A DNA stretch of 5,059 nucleotides, from positions 1-5,059 of the forward strand of contig JABJDN010000015.1 of assembly GCA_018665385.1 (NCBI GenBank). The letters run 5' to 3'. Every line of letters starts with the position of its first letter. The first letter of the stretch is position 1. This DNA comes from Phycisphaerae bacterium (lineage in GTDB: Bacteria > Planctomycetota > Phycisphaerae > Phycisphaerales > SM1A02). Under the pieces are notes generated by a model. The model made no database searches. It was not told the DNA's origin and saw only the letters and a program-made list of their open reading frames with translations. Below, piece after piece: positions 1-5,059 of the stretch. A program made the translations under genes and the position numbers.

Positions 1-17
1 CTATATGGAGGTTGAAA

Positions 18-104
18 CGGACAGGGAGGGATTCGAACCCTCGATACGCCGAAGCGTATACTAGTTTTCGAGACTAGCGCATTCAACCGCTCTGCCACCT
101 ATCC
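18..104 (-). tRNA. tRNA-Ser (anticodon CGA)
   Basis: This gene encodes a serine tRNA reading UCG codons. The acceptor arms GGATAGG and CCTGTCC pair over 7 bp with one T-G wobble. The anticodon stem CTAGT/ACTAG encloses the 7-base loop CTCGAAA, so the anticodon is CGA (plus-strand positions 68-70). The long variable arm, a GC-containing stem capped by TTCG, marks a class II tRNA, and the T-loop GGTTCGAATCC is canonical. The discriminator base (position 18) is G, as is usual for serine tRNAs. The bases that follow are TTT, so the 3' CCA is not encoded and must be added after transcription. It lies about 160 bp downstream of the large gene on the same strand and probably has its own promoter. 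Confidence 0.97.
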
Positions 105-116
105 TTCAGAATAGTC

Positions 117-122
117 AGTATA
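117..122 (-). promoter_or_regulatory. Possible -10 element for tRNA-Ser
   Basis: The minus strand reads TATACT, 5 of 6 matches to the sigma-70 -10 consensus, with 12 bases between it and the mature tRNA 5' end. That would leave a leader of about 5-6 bases. The DNA further upstream (about 140-200) is AT-rich with an A/T run, which could help promoter activity. I found no good -35 hexamer at 16-18 bp spacing, so this is a weak call based on position and -10 match only. Confidence 0.35.
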
Positions 123-253
123 TAAGACAACATGTACAAGTTCGTTGCATTTTGTTTCATGCATACATTATTTTTAAAAAACAAATATATATACTTCTTT
201 GCTTTTTCTGGTTTGCCCAAGCACTTTGGTCAAGGAATGAGCCGCATCCCCCA

Positions 254-277
254 TTGCCAAAAGTAAATTATTGGCAA
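254..277 (-). other. Small inverted repeat around the stop codon of the large gene
   Basis: The 7-bp arms TTGCCAA and TTGGCAA match perfectly and flank a 10-base loop that contains the TAA stop (268-270). It is not followed by a T-run on the minus strand (the next bases are ATGGGGG), so it is not a standard intrinsic terminator. It could be an mRNA 3' end structure or chance. No better terminator was found between the stop and the tRNA. The 105-253 interval holds no gene I can support. Confidence 0.3.
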
Positions 278-3200
278 GATCCCCAAGCGCCAATCAGGAT
301 AAGCATATCATTTACATTCGTGTATCCATCTCCATTTAAATCAGCGTCTGCCGTACCCCAAGAGCCGATTAATATAAGTAGATCCAAGACATCAACTACA
401 TTGCTAGAATCGAAATCCGCAAGACAAACTTCGCCTTCAGGAATTGACCGCAAAATAACTGTTGTATTTTCTGTACCACGAAATCCTGGGCTTGCAACAA
501 TAGAAACTAAATCATCTGCGTCATCATTATCGATAGTACCACTACCAATTAATAGTGGTGATTGATATTCATCAAATACTTGCTCTAAGGAGAATGTAAC
601 TCCGTTACCTGGATTAAGCGAAGAGTCATTTCGATAAACAGAAACAACACGATTACCTTGATCATCATTTGAGATAACTGCCAAATCTAAATCCGAATCT
701 CCATCGTAATCTAACAAGGCAATTCCTGCGGGTTCGTCTCCAACTTCAAAGACATGCTCTTCATCGAATGTAGAATCACTTAATCCCATTAGTACTGACA
801 CTGTAGATGCGCCAGTATTTGCTACTATCACATCCACATATCCATCGTCATCTAAATCTCCCATAGCAATTGGCCCTGGGTTTGTGCCAACTGAAACTTC
901 CTGTTGCAATGACCAATCAAATCCTCTCATGCCGCTAGTGCGGGCTGCCCTACCCACTTGATTAGAAGCTCTCAATGAAACAGAAATAATAAAATCTTTA
1001 TCGTTATTCACATCACCAGGATCAATCTTGCCTGGTTTTTGTGCCATTACAGTGCCAGCCAAACTCAAACCAAACGCTAGATTATTTTGCGCATCATAAA
1101 AATCCAATTGGCCTGCAATCGAACCATCAGGAAGTATTGAACCATCACCCTGGCAAGCAATAACGACATCGTTGTCTCCATCATTATCAATATTCATCAC
1201 TTTGACATCGACAGGAAACAAACCATCAGTTGATTCCGGATTTTGCATAGACATAGCATCTGGAGAGCCTCCATTGTTAAGCAATACAAAGAATGTACTC
1301 TCTGATTTATTTGTAACAACTAAATCAAGCGTCCCATCCTCATCTAAATCCCCAGCGTCGATTGCTGATGGACCATTGCCAGCACCGTATATTATTTGAC
1401 TACCAATTTCACCAGCGCCATCATTGACGAGTACGTAAACAGAACCCGGCTGTCCACCAACGGAAAGAGCAATATCATCAAAACCATCTGCTACACCAGA
1501 AGGCGAGCCAATATCCGCAATAACTAAATCAGTTGCAAGGCCCGAAACGGTAACTACATCTGTATCTTCAAGATCCAACAAGTCAGCAATATCACGAACT
1601 GTTGCTGTAACGGTTAAACCTACATCTTCAACATAAGCTATCTCTATATATTTAGCGCTACTAATACCAGGCAAGACAATAATGTCAAACCTATTAGGTT
1701 CGTTTGTGTCGAAATAATCACAATGAATCAAATCCCAAGAGGTCCCTACTGAAGGCGCATTATTTGTGTCAGGAAGCAGTAAGTTTAAAGTGCCACGAAT
1801 AGAACTATCGCCACTTACTTGAAGGGCGGAGCCGTCTCGATCTGTTAGAACTATATTTAATTCGCCTGTTTTCGCTTGTGAATAATCCGTTGTTATAACT
1901 GTTCCCGTTTGCCCAATTGAAAGTGCACCAGGCCTACTTACCAAACCCACTTGAATATTGTCATCGAATGTTACTGATCCATTATTGAAAAACGCCTTGC
2001 CGGTATATGACTGCGAACCTGCAATAATTAGAGAGCTATTCCCTGGGGTTCCCACAACAACATCTGAGCCTTGCAGATTAAACGAAGGACGACTAGTCCC
2101 AACATTTAAATTTGAAAATGGGAAGTCCCCTGAAGAAGTGACCACAAAAGATGCGGGAACTGAAATTTGTGCAGAACTACCAGCATCCGGCAGACTTGGT
2201 GACCAGTTGCTCGCATTTTCAATATCGCCACCAGATGGATTCATCCACTGATAATCAGCAAGACTCACTGACTGCGCCCCAAGATAATCTGTCGATGAAC
2301 CTCCATATTGCCGTAGCCAACCTATTCCCACAGTGTCTCCATCGGTCGATAACGTAGAACCAAAACCCATACGCTCATAGGACTCGATAGGAAAGATTCG
2401 CCCTGAATAAACCCATTCATTATTTTGAAATCTGAATACGCTAACAGCGCCTGAGTCGAGTGTGCCAGATGCATCATTATACGTAGAAGAGATGCATGCA
2501 ACATTACCCGAGATTGCTACAGCATCGCCATACTCATCATTACCTTGAACATCTACTGGCACCAACGTAGATTCGTATGCCCAAGAACCACTAATCCTTG
2601 AAAGAATCTGCGCGCGAGCAACATAGGGAGTCCCAGGATAGTAATCCGTTGTCTCGCCAATAATAACTCGCTGGCCATCAAAGTCGATATCTTGGCGATC
2701 CCCATGAAAATCAAAACTATACACAGAGGCCCATTGCTCGGAATTTTCAGGCTCCAAAATCTTTAATCGAAAGACCCCTTGAACCACGATAGTATCACCA
2801 ACGACAATTGCGTCATCCAACCATTCAATAGCATCATCGATTGATTGGGCAAGGGACCATATTTTGTCAGATTTCTCATAGATGTCCACTGATGAATTAA
2901 TTCCACTTGTAGTGACAATACGATCTCCAGAAATTGAAACGGTTGCCGCTTCTCCACTAACCAATGAAAAACTACCTGCATAGTCAAATTGATTGTTGCC
3001 ATCATATTCATATACATACGCCATTCCATTAACTGTTAGTACAAGGGTATTGCCATCCATTGAAACTTCTGGGCTATCGTCACTACCAAATTCAATGATT
3101 GATTGTATGAATTCTGATCCACGATAAATATTTACCACGGAAATTGGTTCGTTTGTCACACTAATACAGTTATATAAAGAGACCGCTGTAAAACCGCCAG

Positions 3201-4134
3201 AAACATCCAAAGTTGCGCCGATATGCCCATCGGCAATATATGCACCAATACCTTCTAGGGGTTCAGAGTAATAAGAGGGGACAAGATAATTTAAACAATT
3301 TACCGCTACACAAGTTTCGCCGCCACCTAAAAATGTGCCTCCCTTCTCTGCGCATCCTTCACTGGAAAAATCGTCCATACACTCCCCACCTAAACAGCAA
3401 GCACCTCCACAAATGCCACTGCAATCGCCTCCATCGCATGCCAACTCAAAGCACTCAAGTGATAAGTAATATGAATTCGCATCATCACCATTAGCCGGAA
3501 AACCCTGACCCTCATGGCAAAGGCCATCGTCTAGGTAATAAATTGGGAAGCAATTTCCATTACAGTCCGCTATTTGGCCAGGCGGACATAAACAAGTCTC
3601 TGTTTGGCATTGAGTATTTTCGCCGACGTATTGACCATCAAGAGCAATGCAATCAGTGTATGTTAGATCTTGGCACACTCTTTCATCGCAAGAAGCTAGA
3701 TTTCCTATACAACATGCGCCTAAATTCACAGGCAAATCTGCAGGTTCGGCACAGTCACCCATGTCATATCCAAATTCAACACAATCCAAATATATATACT
3801 CTGAATCATGTTGGTACTGGCCATTATCGCAATAACCATCGGCTATCCAAGCTACAGGGAAACAATTACCATAACAATCTTCTGTTTCTCCTGGGCTACA
3901 ATCCCCTCCGCAATTTGTTTCACATACGACTTGAGAACATGTTAAACCAGGAAACCAAACGCCTCCGAAAATTGCACATGTTTCTGAACCTGTGTCATAA
4001 CAAACATCTCCATTTAAACAACAAGCGCCAGAACCAGCACGTTCATCTGCATGCAAAGGAACGCTAAAAGCAGCAATAACTATGGTTAAAATCGCGTAAA
4101 GACGAACTGATAGCGATTTCATAGTATGTTGCAT
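268..4134 (-). CDS. Large secreted multidomain protein: GACC/LNR-like Cys repeats, two propellers, C-terminal dockerin
   Basis: This is a 1288-residue protein with no recognisable catalytic domain. Residues 1-29 are a signal peptide (K/R start, hydrophobic core, cut near PLHA|DERA), so it is exported. Residues 36-280 carry 34 cysteines in alternating GACC (36-71, 139-181, 244-280) and LNR-like (87-128, 191-238) modules. Residues about 283-628 form degenerate propeller blades (VSISGDRIVT, AVAISGNVA). A beta-rich region from W630 to about 845 opens with W-N-P-x-G-G, then NASNWSPSLP, like passenger or beta-solenoid domains. Residues about 855-1232 are FG-GAP/VCBS blades with Asp loops such as DLDEDGTLDLVV and DLDDDGYVDVIV. 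Residues 1237-1288 are a dockerin with two EF-hand-like loops (D1240-D1251, D1265-D1276). A start at 4122 (MKSLSV) is equally plausible. GGAG lies 13 bases before 4134, far for a ribosome site. It is probably a surface or secreted binding protein; its ligand is unknown. Confidence 0.93.
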   Translation of the reverse strand: MQHTMKSLSVRLYAILTIVIAAFSVPLHADERAGSGACCLNGDVCYDTGSETCAIFGGVWFPGLTCSQVVCETNCGGDCSPGETEDCYGNCFPVAWIADGYCDNGQYQHDSEYIYLDCVEFGYDMGDCAEPADLPVNLGACCIGNLASCDERVCQDLTYTDCIALDGQYVGENTQCQTETCLCPPGQIADCNGNCFPIYYLDDGLCHEGQGFPANGDDANSYYLSLECFELACDGGDCSGICGGACCLGGECMDDFSSEGCAEKGGTFLGGGETCVAVNCLNYLVPSYYSEPLEGIGAYIADGHIGATLDVSGGFTAVSLYNCISVTNEPISVVNIYRGSEFIQSIIEFGSDDSPEVSMDGNTLVLTVNGMAYVYEYDGNNQFDYAGSFSLVSGEAATVSISGDRIVTTSGINSSVDIYEKSDKIWSLAQSIDDAIEWLDDAIVVGDTIVVQGVFRLKILEPENSEQWASVYSFDFHGDRQDIDFDGQRVIIGETTDYYPGTPYVARAQILSRISGSWAYESTLVPVDVQGNDEYGDAVAISGNVACISSTYNDASGTLDSGAVSVFRFQNNEWVYSGRIFPIESYERMGFGSTLSTDGDTVGIGWLRQYGGSSTDYLGAQSVSLADYQWMNPSGGDIENASNWSPSLPDAGSSAQISVPASFVVTSSGDFPFSNLNVGTSRPSFNLQGSDVVVGTPGNSSLIIAGSQSYTGKAFFNNGSVTFDDNIQVGLVSRPGALSIGQTGTVITTDYSQAKTGELNIVLTDRDGSALQVSGDSSIRGTLNLLLPDTNNAPSVGTSWDLIHCDYFDTNEPNRFDIIVLPGISSAKYIEIAYVEDVGLTVTATVRDIADLLDLEDTDVVTVSGLATDLVIADIGSPSGVADGFDDIALSVGGQPGSVYVLVNDGAGEIGSQIIYGAGNGPSAIDAGDLDEDGTLDLVVTNKSESTFFVLLNNGGSPDAMSMQNPESTDGLFPVDVKVMNIDNDGDNDVVIACQGDGSILPDGSIAGQLDFYDAQNNLAFGLSLAGTVMAQKPGKIDPGDVNNDKDFIISVSLRASNQVGRAARTSGMRGFDWSLQQEVSVGTNPGPIAMGDLDDDGYVDVIVANTGASTVSVLMGLSDSTFDEEHVFEVGDEPAGIALLDYDGDSDLDLAVISNDDQGNRVVSVYRNDSSLNPGNGVTFSLEQVFDEYQSPLLIGSGTIDNDDADDLVSIVASPGFRGTENTTVILRSIPEGEVCLADFDSSNVVDVLDLLILIGSWGTADADLNGDGYTNVNDMLILIGAWGSCQ
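3295..4029 (-). repeat. Alternating GACC and LNR-like cysteine modules in the large protein
   Basis: This segment encodes residues 36-280 of the large protein. Three units open with G-A-C-C and close with a Cys about 35-42 residues later (36-71, 139-181, 244-280). Between them sit two units with identical early spacing, C-x3-C-x10-C, both starting DC-x-GNCFP and ending in a G-D-C triplet (87-128 and 191-238). The second type resembles Lin-12/Notch repeats, which bind calcium and are disulfide-bonded, but has five or six cysteines and may be a separate family. The copies have clearly diverged at DNA level, so this is an old duplication rather than a recent tandem repeat. Confidence 0.75.
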
Positions 4135-4140
4135 AATACG

Positions 4141-4146
4141 ATTCTA
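4141..4146 (-). promoter_or_regulatory. Possible -10 element for the large secreted-protein gene
   Basis: The minus strand reads TAGAAT, 5 of 6 matches to TATAAT, ending 6 bases before the ATG at 4134. A start site at the usual distance would fall at about 4134 itself, giving a leaderless mRNA from the first ATG or a 12-base leader for the second ATG at 4122. No convincing -35 is present at 16-18 bp. The call rests on position downstream of the preceding terminator and on the -10 match alone. Confidence 0.25.
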
Positions 4147-4190
4147 ACTCCAGAAACAGCAAATGCAGAAAATAATTTCTCGATTAACGC

Positions 4191-4222
4191 AAAAAAACAC
4201 AAATGCCCTTTACAGAGCATCT
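4191..4222 (-). terminator. Probable intrinsic terminator of the PH-like membrane protein gene
   Basis: On the minus strand ATGCTC pairs with GGGCAT (4220-4215 with 4208-4203, one T-G wobble) around a 6-base loop. The stem can extend by two weaker pairs into the stop codon. A TTTGTG spacer then leads to seven Ts (4197-4191). The stem is short and the T-run is offset by a few bases, so efficiency may be moderate. It separates the small membrane protein gene from the large gene, whose coding start is 57 bp further on. Confidence 0.6.
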
Positions 4223-4668
4223 TAATTCGTTTTTATAACACCTTGCAAGCCACTCGTAAGTTCTGAGGATTGATCTGTCCCAATCCGGAATTTCTTCCCT
4301 GAGCGTAACTGGATTTCTACTGCATCTAGACCTGAAACGTTATACAACCAACCGTGTGGCGTCAGCCTAATACCCCAACCAAAAAGCCAACTGTTTCGAA
4401 CTTGCTTTGCTGTTTCAATATCATTGAGCAAATACGTTTTTCTCCAAAACCCTGGGCCAAAATAATGACGTAATTCTTCGCCATCAATTTCAACTGTTAG
4501 TGAACCGAAGAGCCAAATCAATAGAACAACAGGAAGAACACCAAGAAACGAATACGCCATTGCTGACGAATTCCAAACGTTCATTCCTGCAATTATAAAA
4601 ATTAGTGCTATGAACGCACTCATCACCCACTTAATAAGTTTCCCATTTTGTGTGTGTTTGTAATGCAT
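4222..4668 (-). CDS. Small membrane protein with probable bacterial PH-like domain, function unknown
   Basis: This is a 148-residue protein that I do not recognise by name. It has a basic N-terminus (MHYKHTQNGKLIK), then two transmembrane helices at about residues 14-32 and 38-59. A soluble C-terminal domain of about 90 residues follows, opening with the strand LTVEIDGEELRHYFGPG. Its W-R-K-T-Y and WGIRLTPHGWLYNVSG segments and the strand pair AVEIQLRSGKKFRIGTD match the style of bacterial PH-like domains found behind membrane hairpins. Such domains are usually of unknown role at the inner membrane. The frame stays open to a TTG at 4746, but that codon lies in the loop of a strong terminator hairpin, so the ATG at 4668 is preferred even though no clear Shine-Dalgarno precedes it. 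It appears to be a single-gene unit, with a promoter expected in the 60 bp between 4729 and 4668. Confidence 0.8.
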   Translation of the reverse strand: MHYKHTQNGKLIKWVMSAFIALIFIIAGMNVWNSSAMAYSFLGVLPVVLLIWLFGSLTVEIDGEELRHYFGPGFWRKTYLLNDIETAKQVRNSWLFGWGIRLTPHGWLYNVSGLDAVEIQLRSGKKFRIGTDQSSELTSGLQGVIKTN

Positions 4669-4728
4669 ATGGTTTTGTATGCCTATGGTATAGCCGCCAG
4701 GAATACCAGACACAGTATCAGTGCCAAC

Positions 4729-4758
4729 AAAAAACCAGCTCGCCAAAAGGCGAGCCGG
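4729..4758 (-). terminator. Strong intrinsic terminator after the dockerin fragment
   Basis: On the minus strand CCGGCTCGCC pairs with GGCGAGCTGG over 10 bp (one G-T wobble) around a TTTT loop and runs directly into TTTTTT (4734-4729). The stop codon of the dockerin fragment lies 30 bp upstream, which is normal spacing for the end of a protein gene. This supports the fragment being the genuine 3' end of a former gene. The left arm is also part of a 12-base palindrome, CGAGCCGGCTCG (4751-4762). Confidence 0.88.
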
Positions 4759-4788
4759 CTCGTTGAATCAAAGATTCGTACTAACTAA

Positions 4789-4893
4789 TCAGGACCAGTT
4801 AGCAATGATGAGAAGGATATCAAGAATACTTGCTTGTCCGTCACCATTTTGATTACCACTACAACCATCGCAAGGGCCCCAGTCAGCAATCAT
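4789..4893 (-). pseudogene. Orphan C-terminal dockerin half, probable remnant of a larger secreted-protein gene
   Basis: The frame encodes 34 residues, MIADWGPCDGC followed by SGNQNGDGQASILDILLIIANWS, then TGA. IADWG matches the end of the first half of a planctomycete-type dockerin. NQNGDGQASILD is a calcium-loop-like second repeat (ligand positions 1, 3, 5, 9 and 12 = N, N, D, S, D), followed by the LLIIANW helix. The first calcium loop and any protein upstream are missing. The frame stays open to 4974, but that stretch is the 5S gene and its terminator, so it is not coding. The ATG at 4893 lies inside the terminator T-tract with no ribosome site. The dockerin of the large gene ends differently (LIGAWGSCQ), so this is not a recent copy of it. 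A functional microprotein is possible but less likely than a remnant. Confidence 0.7.
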
Positions 4894-4895
4894 AT

Positions 4896-4932
4896 AAAAA
4901 GACAGCCCCCAATCCGTTAGGACTGGGGGCTG
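4896..4932 (-). terminator. Intrinsic terminator of the rRNA operon
   Basis: On the minus strand CAGCCCCCAGTCC pairs with GGATTGGGGGCTG over 13 bp (one G-T wobble) around the loop TAAC, followed by TCTTTTTAT. The hairpin begins 6 bp after the 3' end of 5S rRNA, as expected for the end of an rRNA operon. It is GC-rich and among the most convincing terminators in the window. The dockerin remnant starts within its T-tract. Confidence 0.93.
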
Positions 4933-4937
4933 AAATA

Positions 4938-5043
4938 GTTGGCAATAACCTACTTTCCCGCTGAGCAGTATCATCGGCTGTCAAGACTTAACTTCTGAGT
5001 TCGGGATGGGATCAGGTGTATCCCTTGACATATATTCACCAAC
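4938..5043 (-). rRNA. rrf: 5S ribosomal RNA
   Basis: The minus strand carries the conserved 5S core CCCATCCCGAACTCAGAAG followed by TTAAG. Helix I is formed by GTTGGT at the 5' end and GCCAAC at the 3' end, and helix II by TGTCAAG with CTTGACA, a perfect 7-bp match. The later segment GCCGATGATACTGC and GGGAAAGTAGG is typical of helices IV and V. The length of about 106 bases is slightly short of the usual 110-120, and the ends are set from helix I pairing and may be off by a few bases. The 16 bases to the right edge are presumably 23S-5S spacer, with 23S rRNA beyond the window. Confidence 0.96.
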
Positions 5044-5059
5044 AAAGCCAATCGCCGCC

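Noticed and set aside
217..229. CCAA/TTGG hairpin after the large gene as a terminator
   Set aside because: The stem is only 4 bp and the nearest T-run is about 30 bases away, so it is not supported as a terminator.
152..565. Open reading frame of 137 codons on the plus strand
   Set aside because: It overlaps the dockerin and last propeller blade of the large minus-strand gene, has a low-complexity Ser/Pro-rich translation, and starts in the AT-rich spacer. It is a shadow of the real gene.
3543..4067. Open reading frame of 174 codons on the plus strand rich in His, Asn and Leu
   Set aside because: It is antisense to the cysteine-rich region, and its composition is what antisense of Cys- and Asp-rich codons gives. 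It has no domain pattern and no ribosome site.
4751..4777. Palindrome CGAGCCGGCTCG with an adjacent GAATC-AAA-GATTC repeat as a possible operator
   Set aside because: The palindrome is largely the 5' arm of the intrinsic terminator, and the second repeat is only 5 bp. Nothing points to a regulator.
4894..4974. N-terminal extension of the dockerin fragment to an ATG at 4974
   Set aside because: The extension is the 5S rRNA gene and its terminator read as codons. The 34-codon dockerin part is the only portion with protein-family similarity.
1..5059. CRISPR array, insertion sequence, prophage or defence system
   Set aside because: There are no direct repeats with regular spacers, no transposase or integrase, and no known defence domain in any frame. 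The tRNA and rRNA genes show no flanking attachment-site duplication within the window.

Overview
The window is a stretch of bacterial chromosome in which every supported gene lies on the minus strand. It most resembles Planctomycetota, probably class Phycisphaerae. The signs are a very large secreted protein with N-terminal 'GACC' cysteine repeats and FG-GAP/VCBS propellers, a C-terminal dockerin of the '..LLILIGxWG..' type ending in a Cys near the C terminus, and a second dockerin fragment of the 'IADWGPCDGC..' type. The DNA looks moderately AT-rich by eye. The assignment is an inference from protein style, not from a database match.

In transcription order, from right to left, the layout is as follows. 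(1) A 5S rRNA gene (5043-4938) is presumably the end of an rRNA operon whose 23S lies beyond the right edge. It is closed by a strong intrinsic terminator (4932-4896). (2) A dockerin C-terminal fragment of 34 codons (4893-4789) follows directly. It begins inside the T-tract of the 5S terminator and has its own strong terminator (4758-4729), so it looks like the severed 3' end of a gene. (3) A small two-helix membrane protein with a probable bacterial PH-like domain (4668-4222) ends at a plausible terminator. (4) A 1288-residue multidomain secreted protein (4134-268) fills about three quarters of the window. (5) A tRNA-Ser with anticodon CGA (104-18) ends the window.

The genes appear to be separate transcription units, since terminator-like hairpins fall between 5S, the dockerin fragment, the small membrane protein and the large gene. 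They share no evident pathway. The large protein is a modular secreted or surface protein with no visible catalytic domain: signal peptide, alternating GACC and LNR-like cysteine modules, a degenerate propeller, a beta-rich passenger-like region, a second Asp-rich FG-GAP/VCBS propeller, then the dockerin.

The points most worth a second look are the orphan dockerin half joined to the rRNA terminator and the alternating cysteine-module architecture of the large protein. I saw no CRISPR array, insertion sequence, integrase or phage gene, and no defence system.
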